From Brienomyrus brachyistius (lineage: Eukaryota > Chordata > Actinopteri > Osteoglossiformes > Mormyridae): a DNA stretch of 64,000 nt. Both the position numbers and the translations under genes were made by a program. The notes under the pieces are model-generated. The model saw only the letters and a program-made list of their open reading frames with translations, was not told the DNA's origin and did no database searches. This document shows positions 48,971 through 60,960 of this stretch, piece after piece (the first letter of the stretch is position 1; each line of letters starts with the position of its first letter). Location of the stretch: the NCBI RefSeq assembly GCF_023856365.1, contig NC_064539.1:18417019-18481018 (forward strand), given 5' to 3'.

Positions 48971-51900
48971 ACACATCACCAGATGAGGGGTGGTATGATG
49001 TCAGCAGCCCGACCCAAATTAGAAGCCCTTAAATTTCACCGAGGGCACACTTGCTCTTTTGAAAGCCAGGGCACAAGTGTGAATGTGTTGGGTTGGAGAA
49101 CTTTTTTGTCTACTAAACCAAAGGAGTACACAATAGATACATACAATAGGGCTAAACAGTGCAAAAAACTAAGTAGACTACTAACTTTTATAACCCCTGT
49201 AATATTTAAGTTGCCTCTGTTACATTTTGGTTTCCATTCAGTCAAATCAGTGACTATATTTGAAGAGACACATGGTCTCTGTAGAACCTGTAATGTTCCG
49301 GCCTGTTTCTTTTGCACAGTGAATATACAAACATATATAATGTGTCAGTGTAATATCAGTGGTGAGTGCTGATTTGTCAGTAAAACATGTTTACCATTTT
49401 AACCATTGAGTTAATCGTTTATTTTTCTTCAAAGACTTGTGTATATGTAGAGATTATTCAAACTGTTTTTTGGTTAAGAACCACTGTTGATCGGGATCGT
49501 TGTGTGAGACCTGGCTGTGTGTGGATTTGATAATACAGCATTAATGGACGCTACAGTGAGGGGGAAAGTGAAAGACGGGACTAAACTGTATTTGAGAAAA
49601 AAAGTAAAAATACCTATGTTTAAGTTTAGTGTTCATAATGGAGGTATTATTTTAAAATACCATTTTCTGGAAAAACCATTACGGTTTTTGAACTTTAAAT
49701 GCCACTACTAACAATAAAGTATTTGTGCTTCTTTGGGGCTCCACTGGAAATATGGTCCTGTTTAAGTTACTGTAGTTAATCAAAGTATAGCTTGGCAATA
49801 AATGTGGTTTGCCTGTGAAACTCAGTTTAAGACTCTTAAATGTTTTGGAGTTTTATCTTATTAATCCAGTGTTAAATTCCTAAAGAAGATACTGTATGAT
49901 GCTGAAGTTATCTTACAGATGTGGTGTCTCTGATTGGGGGCCCTGTTATAAACATGCTTTGCTGTATTTGTGCTTACGGCTCGGTCCGCTGTACTCCACG
50001 CTCTGTATTTTTAACTCTCACAAAGAAATAAATTGTGGTTACATGCATGGGGAGTGAGGGATTTAGCTTGGTTTTACGGAGAAGATGTAGAGTATGGATT
50101 AGCTCTATGCATTCAGACATGAGGTAGTCTATGCGGATTGTTTTTTTCTTCCACGGCCATCCAGTTACAGGCAAAAGAAGGAAAACCTCTTTGTTCTCAA
50201 CAAATATTACGTTCAGTCTCAACTCAAAATGTCAGAGATTTGGACACGGTTGGGCCGTCGACCAGAGTCATGTCAAGAGGGGTTATTCATGAGCCAAGGT
50301 CTCTTTCCTTGCGTATAACATTTTTGTGGTCGGGAGAAAAGGGCACTTATTTAGCTGGGGCCGCAGGCTTTAGTCTGGTGGAAGCCTTCAAGTTAGAGAA
50401 GCAGGAATACCATTAGCACAGTAGTGAACAATTAATAGCGTAGGGCTTGGTTCCTCATATGGTTCTTCGTGGTGCATCATAAGAAATAACCCTTTCGGTG
50501 TTTATGATTTGGCTTATTTTGGATACGAATTAAAATGTTATACATGAAAGTATGCCGAAATTCACTAATTCACGGGGAACTGAAATATAACGTTGTGGCG
50601 ACTGCACTGAGCATCATTTGGTCTGACACACAGGTAAATATGAGCAATTAAGAGGACAATGCAATGTTTAAATTCTAATAACTGCTTTCTGCCCACTTCC
50701 CCATTGTACAATTCTATTCACAATAACCCTCTCCAATAGTCAAATATGTACTACAGGCTGTATTCCTACTACTGTTAGAAATCAAAGCTATTTTCACAGA
50801 CATACATTTTTTTTTCTGAGACTCCAAATGTAACACACACCCCAGCACTTCATATTCTTTATTTATGTAAATACAAGCTAACAGATAAGCGTTATTAATA
50901 TTACCTGTCATTACTTTTCTATGAAGCTAGCCAGAAAAGTTCTGTATTGATAAATGGGGAAACTGTCCTGGTACTTTGCTTCGTAATTATCTTGTTTCTA
51001 GAGCACTTATCAGTTGAAATTTATAGGAATAGCTATGCAATATATGTCTTTATGACAAAGTGCTCACGTGAAGCTATGGAGGACACATCAGATACTGTAA
51101 AATTAAAAACAGTCGAGTCACGCTCCTCCGAATTCCACTCGTTAGAGATATTAACTGTTAGCGATACCCAGTAATTGAATTAAAAATGTATGTCTCTATA
51201 GTACTTCTTATTTAAAAAAGACAATCTCCTTTCTTCCCTAACTGCTCCCCATAGCTTTCCCCCCACAGTTATAGCATATCCTCTTCTCTGTTTTGCAGAA
51301 CGTCAGAGGGCTAGCTAATTACATAAGTGGGGCTGACATTAAAATGAAAGCTTATGTTTCACTATGTCATTATGTTTTATGGCATGGGGTTGCCACAAGG
51401 GATCCTAAAGAACAGCAACAGTCCACCTGACAGATTGAAATCATTAGATAAAAAATAAGCAAGTGTACTATGGAAAAGAGCAACTTTTCGTTAAGGTTAA
51501 TATTATAGTCAGGGCATGAACTGGGTGATATGAGATTATCTTTTTCAGTACCAGAGTTTGTTTTTCTTGTATTTGACCTCTCCGCATAAATGTGAGAGGT
51601 GCACATTGACCTCCGTAAATGTGTTGAGTCATGTGAAGTTTTCTATAATAACTGCAAAGCACGTGATTCATTTTTGCTACAAAATGGATCCATACACAAG
51701 GTCCATAAAAAAGCCTGACTTAAAGGCAAGATGTGGGTTTCTTTTAGAAAATAAACTTTGATTGGTTTATTTTGAAATAGCCTAATTAATGACGGTAAAG
51801 ATAAAAACACTCATTCATTACACTATTTAAAGTAAAGAAAACAACATATCCATTCATTTCAATGCATGGTTATTTATTTCCAGCTTAATAACTCCACGGT

Positions 51901-52222
51901 ACTAAATGTGCAAACAAGTGAAAAGCCGTTTGCTCGCATGAAATAAACACTATAGTACTGTGTAGCTCAGGGTCCACCATGTTCACTGGGGTAAAGAGCT
52001 GTATATCTCTGCAGATGAGGCGTAAGACTGTTTGTGGAGCATATTGCGGCAAAGTTATTATAAGCGGGAGATATTTAACAGGTCTTCCTGAAGCTTTGAT
52101 TCTTTATCCAAGAGGACAAGTCATACTGAGAACACTGTAGTCTTTGTCTGTTTCATTCATTTTATTTCATTTTTTTGATTGAAATGTAAGCATTATTAAT
52201 GCTAAACACATCATTTTTCCAT
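48971..52222. other. Gene-poor flank of klf4, no gene seen
   Basis: No coding exon recognised. The open stretch 48983-49372 has no domain, and no clear transposon was delimited. A few blocks near 51050-51170 look unique and moderately GC-balanced, as non-coding elements often do. Confidence 0.4.
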
Positions 52223-52230
52223 TCAGTGTT

Positions 52231-52403
52231 CAAAGGTGGAAATTTCAGGCCCAGAAAGTACAAATCCAGACCAAGATTTTGTTTCAACCAACCAGTTGCG
52301 TACTCTGTGACTGTAACTCTTTACACTGAGTTGGTTGGTTGGTTGGTTGAAACAAACTCTTGGTCTGGATTTGTACTTTCTGTGCCTGAAATGTCCACCT
52401 TTG
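52231..52403. mobile_element. Fold-back MITE (relative of 5204-5337)
   Basis: The left arm contains GGCCCAGAAAGTACAAATCC and the right arm GGATTTGTACTTTCTGTGCC, inverted across a central ACACTGAGTTGGTTGG region. The ends are CAAAGGTGGA and TCCACCTTTG. Arms are about 75 bp. Confidence 0.85.
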
Positions 52404-52529
52404 TTGATGTTTTAGTGCCGTCGAAATATGCAAGTTCTTCTCCAACTAATGGCTGTTTCAGCCATATAAATAACTAATTCAGCCATATATAAGCACATTC
52501 TATAGGTTTAAAGTAAAGTTCCATTACTC

Positions 52530-52765
52530 TCTTCCACGGCTTCGCCAGCCGCCTGCCATTTTAATTACTGACATCCACTGAAGGAGTTTTTTTGTGAATG
52601 TTATGGATATTGTCATGGCAATGGAAACTTTCTCTCAGGAACAAGCTGTAATATTGCTATTGGGGAGCGTAGGTCACTGCTCTGCGCAATGCATGACTGA
52701 ATCAGATTACAAATACTCATTACAAGGATTGTTCTTTGCTTTCTAATTGCATTTAGACAATAGGG
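52530..52765. promoter_or_regulatory. Candidate conserved non-coding element
   Basis: A non-repetitive block with dense homeodomain/POU/SOX-like words: TTTTAATTACTGACA, GCAATGCATGACTGAATCAG, ATTACAAATACTCATTACAA, GATTGTTCTTTGC and TCTAATTGCATTTAGA. It is flanked by transposons on both sides. The call is by texture only. Confidence 0.3.
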
Positions 52766-52834
52766 TGGTGTGGTGGCTCAATGGCTAGTGCTGTCACCTC
52801 ACACCTCCAGGGCTAGGAGTTTGAGTCCTGTCTC

Positions 52835-52877
<43 letters not shown>

Positions 52878-53250
52878 TGTGAGCGGGTATACCTTATCTC
52901 ATAGGGACACGATGCCTCCAAAACGTGCTTCCTGGTCCCCATAAGGGAAAACTGAGTTTAATAAAAAATCTGTGACTCTAATGAAAAAACTAAAAATGTA
53001 AAAACTCTTGCATTTTGCTTGGTTACTTATGGTTATGGTTAGGGCAGGGTGGGAGTACATTTTGCCCATAGTTTACATGTTCTCCTTGTGATGTGTGGGT
53101 TTTCTCCCACAGCCTAACTGGTGTGTCTAAATTGCCCAAAGTGTGTAATTGTGGGTGTGTGTGTGTATGACCTTGCAATGGACTGGCATCCTGGCCCCCG
53201 ATCCCTGGGGTAGACTCTAAGCCCGTGGATGCATGGTTAAAAGGTGAATG
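52766..53250 (+). mobile_element. tRNA-derived SINE interrupted by (TG)n expansion
   Basis: A box GTGGTGGCTCAATGGCTAGT and B-box-like GGAGTTTGAGTCCTG. A (TG)n tract with GAGAGAGA at 52839-52876 and an unrelated insert follow. The body resumes with GTTTACATGTTCTCCTTGTG, then AATGGACTGGCATCC and a degenerate tail. Confidence 0.75.
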
Positions 53251-54163
53251 GACAACCTTTAAATATTTTTATCATTATTTTATCTAATGTTTTTACATTT
53301 TCGGTCTTAAAATATGAAGTTCTTTGATAAAACCGTAACATGGTGACCTTCCATAAATGTACTTAAACGTTAATACATAAGAGAAATAAAAATGAAGATC
53401 AGATTTATATTTGTATAGCACCTTTCTCAAAATATTTTAAATGTTAGGGAAAGGTGGGTTATGTAAGTGAATAAAGCAGCAGAATGATGGATCCTCCGTG
53501 TAGATTTAAATGCCAGTACCAAGTGCGCATCTGTCATGCTGGTGCACAGGAACCGGAATCCCTGTAGCTGAAGGTTTTACCACCAGCAATTTTCAGAATT
53601 ATTCAGGAAAATACAAGGAGGCCTGAGTCCTGCGATGTAAAAATGCGATCTGGGTTGTACCCATGACTCAGCCCTGTGAGATAAAGCAGGAATCGGACCT
53701 TCACGTGCCATTAAAGTGAATAGAGGAAGTATCCGTTCTGAACTTTAAGGTAAGCATAGATATAGCCACATTTTTGACTGATTGCCTGCAGATTGGATGG
53801 TGTCTGATTCATGGTCCTTGAAAGAAAGGCAGGCATAGAAAAAGACCTGTGTTGCATTTTCTGTTACCTGAACAAAAGCATGTTTTAAATGGTAATTAAC
53901 GTACATTTCAAACTGACTCTGAAAAAGACGGAATTAAAAGTTGACAACAATAGCATATCTCTGTCCATATTATTACCTCAAAAACCACATAGCTGTGGTG
54001 TTCTCGCCAGGATTGGAGAAACAGATAAGTGTCGCCCATCCATTCTTATCTTCATTGCAACAGCTTTCTAAGTAGGACATTATCGGGGTGTCATTAGTTC
54101 TGAGTGAACATTTGATTTGTGAGGCGTTGACATAAAAAATAAAACTAATTTTATTTTATGATT

Positions 54164-54211
<48 letters not shown>

Positions 54212-55301
54212 AAAACTGTACTGAACCCAGAATGATACATTGGTTACTATAATGAGAATAATGAGCTAAATATGAGAAAAAAAATCATTACTAAGAATAA
54301 TTGAAAGTACCCTTTAATTTTTGTCAGTGTATTTGGTTCTCCAGGATACATCCCATTTAATCATAATTCTAATGTAAATTCCGTCGATACATTAAAAATT
54401 TAAGGAGCACATTATGCGAGCTGAGTCTGTAGCAGAAACCACACACAGTAAAAATGCGGGGATTTCCGTGGGATTTATTATCACCGGGGCGTAGTATTTT
54501 GTAATAGATTCATAATTTCCAAATGAGCTCAGATGTTTTCCATTGTATATCTACAACCCTTCCAGTCTGTGTTACACTCACTTGCAGTATACAGATAAAT
54601 GTAAATAAAAAAAATAAATGCTTTTCTTCACTCCACAGGTCAGTCTTCCATTCCGTTTATAAATTCTCAGCAAACTCTATACTTCATAATGGTGTGCTGT
54701 AGTTATACCTATTATCTATTAAAGGAGAAATGTGCACGATTAATTCATAGACTGAAGTTTAGGACAAACCTGACACTGTATTTTAAAGACGAAGATTAAT
54801 TTGCAAAGTGAGCGATTGATTTCTGTATTGAACAGAAAATTTAGAATGTGTGGAATTACATCCTAGTAGATTATGCTATAAAGAGGCATCTATATGGAAT
54901 TGTGGATTTATATATAAAAGAGATGTGCTCTGTGTGAAGAAAAGAGTGTAAAAGAGTGTTACATTTTGTATCAATTATAATGGCAATATTAGATGTGTGG
55001 GAATAGATGTGAGGCGCTTAGCCTGATGTGAGGGTATCCCTTCTCCTGGGAGCAGTGGGTGCTTATAACGGCAGATGGCACCAAGCTGTTTGCAACAGGA
55101 CACTGTTCAGTCAAGGGGCACATCTCTGAGGCCAGTGGGCTTCTGCTGTAATCAACATGAAGAGCAGACTGCCTCATGCATTTCTAGTTTGCAACAAAAG
55201 CTTTGCAACAAAGAATTACATGAAACTACTTCTCCTGCTGTAACATTCTCCATGTTAACAGACATAAACTACACATTATACGAAATTACATCAGTGAAAC
55301 T
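53251..55301. other. Gene-poor flank, contains (TA)n at 54169-54208; no gene seen
   Basis: AT-rich sequence. A (TA)20 microsatellite occupies 54169-54208. No coding exon or RNA gene was recognised. Confidence 0.45.
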
Positions 55302-55780
55302 GACATCCACCAGCATACCCTGCACAGCCTGTCCACATCCACTAGCATACCCTGCACAGCCTATCCACATCCACCAGCATACCCTGCACAGCCTGTCCAC
55401 ATCCACCAGCATACCCTGCACAGCCTATCCACATCCACCAGCATACCCTGCACAGCCTATTCACATCCACCAGCACAACTTGCACAGCCTATCCACATCC
55501 ACCAGCATACCCTGTACAGCCTGTCCACATCCACCAGCATACCCTGCACAGCCTATCCACATCCACCAGCATACCCTGCACAGCCTGTCCACATCCACCA
55601 GCATACCCTGCACAGCCTATTCACATCCACCAGCATACCCTGCACAGCCTATCCACATCCACCAGCATACCCTGCACAGCCTATTCACATCCACCAGCAT
55701 ACCCTACACAGCCTATTCACATCCACCAGCATACCCTGCACAGCCTATCCACATCCACCAGCATACCCTGCACAGCCTTT
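55302..55780 (+). repeat. 32-bp minisatellite, about 15 units
   Basis: The unit CACATCCACCAGCATACCCT followed by GCACAGCCTGTC (or CTATC) recurs every 32 bp. Units alternate between GCCTGTCC, GCCTATCC and GCCTATTC variants. The open frame across it (His/Pro/Ser-rich) arises because the unit lacks stops. Confidence 0.95.
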
Positions 55781-56466
55781 TGCCTATGAGAAAAAAAATA
55801 ACATACAAAATTAGGTGCAAATCTTCTAAAAAACAGTTTTGTTAGAGTTGGTGCAAATTCATTAAAGATATTTAAGTTTAGATATCTCAACATATTTTCT
55901 TATGGGTTTCTTTAGGATATTTCACACTCCATAATTTGTAGTTTGATTAATAAAAAATCTGAAATGTGCCAAAATAAAATTAGTGCTTGGTTAAATATTG
56001 AGCTGTGTATTATAACATTGTTAAAATATTACTAACTTATGATTTGTTTTCTTATTAAATACAGACATTGGTCAGTGTATTTTAAATTGTATTTGTAAAT
56101 GTTTCAATTAAAATGTACAAAATAGCATTACACCTGGAATAATTTTTAATTATTATAATTAAAACACTACAAGCCTCAATTAAATGACAGTATATCTCAG
56201 TATAAGCTTAAACTGAAGGAATAATCCTTCACATTTATGTAACAGAGCCTGTAAGCCAAGATTCTGGCTGAATGAACAAATGCTGGCTGAATCCTAAATT
56301 TTACTTCCCTTTTTGCATCAGATTTTACCTTCTCTGTCTGGCTATTAACATTCTCAGTCTGTTACATTAATGTTGGTTCTTATAACAGTGAAGCATATTC
56401 TGATTACAGCACCATCTAGTCATACATAGAAAAATACACGATGAGTGAACATTAAATACAAGTCAT
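55781..56466. other. Intergenic, no gene seen
   Basis: Very AT-rich unique-looking sequence without recognisable features. Confidence 0.4.
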
Positions 56467-56478
56467 GGTATGAAAATC

Positions 56479-56835
56479 GGGGCGGCATGGTGGTGCAGTG
56501 GTTAGCACTGTCGCCTCACACCTCTGGGACCCGGGTTCGAGTCTCCGCCTGGGTCACATGTGTGCGGAGTTTGCATGTTCTCCCCGTGTCGTCGTGGGGT
56601 TTCCTCCGGGTACTCCGGTTTCCCCCCACAGTCCAAAAACATGCTGAGGCTAATTGGAGTTGCTGAATTGCCCGTAGGTGTGCATGTGTGAGTGAATGGT
56701 GTGTGAGTGTGCCCTGCGATGGGCTGGCCCCCCATCCTGGGTTGTTCCCTGCCTCGTGCCCATTGATTCCGGGATAGGCTCCGGACCCCCCGCGACCCAA
56801 TAGGATAAGCGGTTTGGAAAATGGATGGATGGATG
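56479..56835 (+). mobile_element. Full-length tRNA-derived SINE with perfect target-site duplication
   Basis: Same family as 28099-28459 and nearly identical. A box TGGTGCAGTGGTTAGCACTG, B box GGGTTCGAGTCTCC and a (GGAT)n tail. GGTATGAAAATC flanks both sides (56467-56478 and 56836-56847), a perfect 12-bp duplication. Confidence 0.95.
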
Positions 56836-57084
56836 GGTATGAAAATCATATGAGCTATTTGTCGTATTACATTAAAACTTTCTTTTTAATTTACAGGACT
56901 ATGACCATGTCACCCTATCACAACCAGAGCCAATCGCTTTCAGCCTCACTAGTAATCAGTGAGCACAGACGTGTTTTTTTTGTACGATGTGCCTCTTTAC
57001 GCAAAATAAATTGTATACGCTTTTCGTTACAGTCCAGCATATTTGGAGGTGCCATTCCATATATATCAAAAGAACTACGCAAGA

Positions 57085-57320
57085 CCAGGACTGCTTTATT
57101 CTACTGCTATAAATTAGCACACAAACTCTGCGTTTTTTTCTTCCCTCCAAAGCAATTTGATGGTTATCACCTCTGTCCGCGCCAGTCAGGCTGCCAGTTA
57201 TAGCAATAATGTGATAATTTAGCAGCAACAGGAAATGATGATGTTGACTGCGTGCTATTAGACCAGGGCGACAATCAGATAACAGGCCAGAGGTAATCTG
57301 TTGACTCTGATGACTGGGCA
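57085..57320. promoter_or_regulatory. Candidate conserved non-coding element
   Basis: Unique block with AGCAACAGGAAATGATGATG (ETS-like), CAATCAGATAACAGG (GATA-like), GGTAATCTGTTGACTC and TTATAGCAATAATGTGATAA. It lies about 16 kb 5' of klf4 between repeats. The assignment is by motif density and lack of repeats only. Confidence 0.25.
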
Positions 57321-57854
57321 AACTTACGCTGCCCGTACAAGAGAAGCACTGTGTCTCGTCCCTTGGCAAGTGTGTCCAGAAAATGTGGAAATGTTTACTT
57401 TGGACTTTTTTTTATACCAGACAGTCCTAATTATATACCTATTGCCGAGTAATTTACACACAAGCCGTACTTCAGGAACAGAGATGGTTTCTGTTAATAA
57501 AAGTCCGTTTCTGAGGTGAACAGGGAACACAAACAGGTCCGGTCTCTGTACCGACAGAAATTTGGCCTTTCCAGGTGTACAAATAATGACCATATTAGTA
57601 ACCCATTATCAAAGGTCAGACACAAAACATACATATTCAGTGTTTAGTCTTTAGAGTTTAGTAAAACTGCGTTAGAGCTCCTTTGTAGGGGCACGTTCGG
57701 AAGGCACTGGCTACTGTGTGGGTAGCACAATGGCTGAATGAGTAGCACCAACGCCGTAAATCTCCTGCGTTAGGGGCTTCAGATCCTGTTGATGTGGTCT
57801 CCTGTGGTCCAAAGACACAGTCAGGCCCATAGTTAGTGATTGGTGTGAGGGCTT

Positions 57855-57858
<4 letters not shown>

Positions 57859-57895
<37 letters not shown>

Positions 57896-57906
57896 GGGGG
57901 GGGGGG
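57859..57906. repeat. (GT)n plus poly(G) tract
   Basis: About 17 GT units run into about 14 G, a compound low-complexity tract. Confidence 0.9.
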
Positions 57907-58788
57907 TAGGGGTTATGGTCATCATGTTGGGATTAGCGTTTTCCCCATAGAATTGAATGGAGAGTCCCCACAAAGATATAATTACAAACCTGTGTGTGTG
58001 GGTGGGTGTGTTCACCAGGATTTAGGGAAGATCCTGGGATAATAGGTGTAAGGGATGTTCATTGAGAGTCTGGGATGGAGATGTTACTTTAAAAGTGCAT
58101 GTGTGGTAATGCTCATGTGAACCATGCTAGAGAGGAAACAGTGAGGAGAGACAGATCGACTCCCAAAGGAAGGGGTGTGGTGACGTCGCACTCAGATCTG
58201 ATTTTGGAGGAAGGAAGGGGGGGGTCATGATTAAGTGGCTTGGTTATATTTTAACTCTCACAAAGCTATACAAACAGAGAAACAATGACTAACACTTAAT
58301 CTGCCATACAATGATATGATTCATTCTGAAATACTGCTCAAACAAATACCAATTAGGAAATGCCAATTAGCTAGCTTGTTGGCTAATCCAAATCGTGTTA
58401 TTCAAATTAATTTGTTATCCGTTTACAGTTTCTTCCTAGCTAACTTCTAACCTTTGTCCTGGTATTTCACCAAGGCTTAAAAAAAGACATCAACAGGAAG
58501 GTTCATTTAGGCGTGTGAGAATATGCTTATTGAATAAACAAGTCACCCTTCTGGAGTTCTGGAGTTGTAGGTCCAACACTTTAACATCACTAAGTTTTCT
58601 CAAAAAGAATCTTCATACCTCACCAGAAAATCTGCTAAGAGATGTTCTACTGCTTATTAACAAGCCCCAACTCAGGGCCAGTCAACCCATGGCGACGCAG
58701 GTGGTCTGTGAGGGCGCCCCCTTCTGAGGGGGCACCCACATAACAGGCCAGTGGTATCTCAGATGGCACTCCACATGCCCCTCTGCTG
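57907..58788. other. Gene-poor flank, no gene seen
   Basis: No coding exon recognised. The segment 58670-58760 (GGGCGCCCCCTTCTGAGGGG) is a short GC-rich palindrome-like stretch, possibly a repeat end. Confidence 0.35.
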
Positions 58789-58827
58789 TTTGTGTGTGTG
58801 TGTGTGTGTGTGGGGGGGGGGGGGGGA
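58789..58827. repeat. (GT)n plus poly(G) tract
   Basis: About 11 GT units followed by about 15 G, the same architecture as 57859-57906. Confidence 0.9.
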
Positions 58828-59309
58828 TTGGGTCCTATTCATGAGAAAGATGTTGGATTTGTCTTCATAATTTTGCATGAAATATATATTTTATATAGTA
58901 AAATTTACTGTTTATAAAACACCTTAATATTTCTTATTAGAGTGAAATATGAAAACGTTATCACCGTTCTTAGGTTCAAAGTATTGGTCTGATAATAAAT
59001 CATTGCTAGACTTTATCATAACTATAGTTTATTGCGCCGAGGTCTGAATGCCTATCCCTTTTTTCAGGGACACGTAGTAAATCAGTATTTAGTAAAAGCC
59101 AACATCTGTGTTGGATGGGAATGATATGGTCTCGCAGTTGGATGTATTCCAGGTTTTTCAAATTATATTGTTTATATTATAAAATTACTGTTATACTTGT
59201 TTAACCTATAAAAATTAACTTTAAATATCTGCAGTTTTATGAGTGGTTATCCCATTGCTTTGGGTCTCTCATTCGGTGAAATGTCTATTATAGGATGACA
59301 TATTTGAGA

Positions 59310-59545
59310 AGTAGACATGTGGTGGCCTAATGGTTATGGATGTGCGCATGTAATTGAAATGTTGCTGGTTTGACTCCCCGACCACTGAGGTACCCTGAGC
59401 ACGGTGCCGCCCCCAAGCCCTGCTCCCCGGGCACTGAATTAGCTGCCCCCTGCTATGCCACATTGTCACATATGGGTTAAATGCAGAGGAGACATTTCGT
59501 TGTTGTGCACTGTGTACTGTGGTGTGTTAACAATGACCACCTAAT
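59310..59545 (+). mobile_element. tRNA-derived SINE, different family
   Basis: A box GTGGTGGCCTAATGGTTATG and B-box-like TGCTGGTTTGACTCCC. The body has GAGGTACCCTGAGCACGGTG, a CTGCTCCCCGGGCACTGAAT block and ACATTTCGTTGTTGTGCACT near the 3' end. This body is characteristic of a second widespread teleost SINE. Confidence 0.85.
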
Positions 59546-59933
59546 TCCTAATTATAATGTCAATGAATGTTCTTCATCGAGATGTGACTGTTCTCTATCA
59601 AATGAAAAAAAAACTTACTCCTCTTTTTTATCATTTGTTATCATTATCTGATATGAAGATATTGGGTCGACCACTCTGGTTTGCTGAATGTAATTTAGAT
59701 CAGGGATGATCTTCGAGAATGAAAAAGCAAAGATGTCTGAGCTGAGCTTCCAAAAAAAAACGATCTTATGAGTATTTAAGAGCAACGACTTTCTTATCTC
59801 ACAGCTGTAAATAGTGTTGAATTAAAAATAAATCTTCTGCAAATTGTACATGAGTCTCGAGACTCAATATCAGTTAACATTCAGAGCCATGGTTTGTGAG
59901 TTCAAATGTGATTTGCTGTTCTAAACTGTTCAG

Positions 59934-60136
59934 GTGCTCTGTTTGCTGCTCTGTGTGCTGCTCTGTGTGCTGCTCTGTTTGCTGCTCTGTGTGCTGCTCT
60001 GTTTGCTGCTCTGTTTGCTGCTCTGTGTGCTGCTCTGTGTGCTGCTCTGTGTGCTGCTCTGTGTGCTGCTCTGTTTGCTGCTCTGTGTGCTGCTCTGTTT
60101 GCTGCTCTGTGTGCTGCTCTGTGTGCTGCTCTGTTC
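59934..60136 (+). repeat. 12-bp minisatellite, about 17 units
   Basis: The unit GCTGCTCTGTGT alternates irregularly with GCTGCTCTGTTT. Because 12 is a multiple of 3, several frames on both strands remain open and give low-complexity peptides (Cys/Ser/Val on one strand, Ala/His/Arg on the other). Confidence 0.97.
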
Positions 60137-60555
60137 TCCTCAGTCAACTGTAAAATTTACCTAAAAGTTTCACCTCCTTAAGACTTTGTCTTTAAATGGA
60201 AATTAAGATGTTAAAGTCTATTCAAATAATGAAATGTACCACAGAATGAAGTAAAAAAAGGTCATTTAATATGCACAAAATAAGTTGTCACATAACCGTA
60301 CGAACTTCATTGATGTTGAAAATCACATGTTGTGGTTTTTTTTACTTTTTTGTATCTGGGGCAGCAAAATCAATCAATCAGGCAACAAATGTGATTTGAA
60401 AAAGATAGATGGATGGATGGATGGATGTCATCTGAGGAATTATTGGAATCCCCTTAACATTATGTTGAGAGGATTAATTAAAATTTTTAATTTGGCACCA
60501 TCAGAACCAAAGAGAGAAGTTTGCAATAAACAACATATAAGATAGGAAATTTCTG
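60137..60555. other. Gene-poor flank with a short (GGAT)n tract; no gene seen
   Basis: A GATGGATGGATGGATGGATG tract at about 60407-60427 is the likely tail of a lost SINE. Nothing else was recognised. Confidence 0.4.
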
Positions 60556-60960
60556 GCAGACTTAGCCAGTGATGTCATGGTGTGTTTTCTTTTCAACACC
60601 CCTGGTACACTTTCTACAAGTTGGCCTCCAGAGGCTGACGAAACACGTTGCATATTTCGGCTCTAAACAGGGTCAGCTGCTCTGTTTGCTCAGGCCCCTC
60701 CTGTCAGAGTGGAATCCACCAGTGATGTCATCAGGGGACCACAGAAAGCCTGTTAATACAAATCACGTCACTTTGGTGCTGAACAAATACAAGCTGGGAG
60801 ACGTTTTTGACCGAACACCTCAAAGCACGCATTGCAGCTCCACGTCTTCCCCAACGACGCGATGTACATTCTGTAATTGGAACCTCCTGCATCTGCGAGC
60901 CCCACGTCTGTTCGGGAGGATTGAGATGCAACTTCAGTAATATGAGCCCATCTGACTTGG
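60556..60960. promoter_or_regulatory. GC-balanced unique segment with repeated CRE-like sites
   Basis: CCAGTGATGTCAT occurs at about 60567 and again at about 60718, and CACGTCACTTTG lies near 60764. The segment is less AT-rich than its surroundings and has open frames on both strands but no recognisable domain. It may be a regulatory element or an old retroposed exon. Confidence 0.25.

Noticed and set aside
55075..55845. 256-codon open frame rich in His, Pro and Ser
   Set aside because: More than half is the 32-bp minisatellite. The flanks have no domain, and no splice or promoter signals support a gene.
59896..60153. Cys/Ser/Val repeat frame, and Ala/His/Arg frame on the other strand
   Set aside because: Produced by a 12-bp tandem repeat whose length keeps frames open on both strands.
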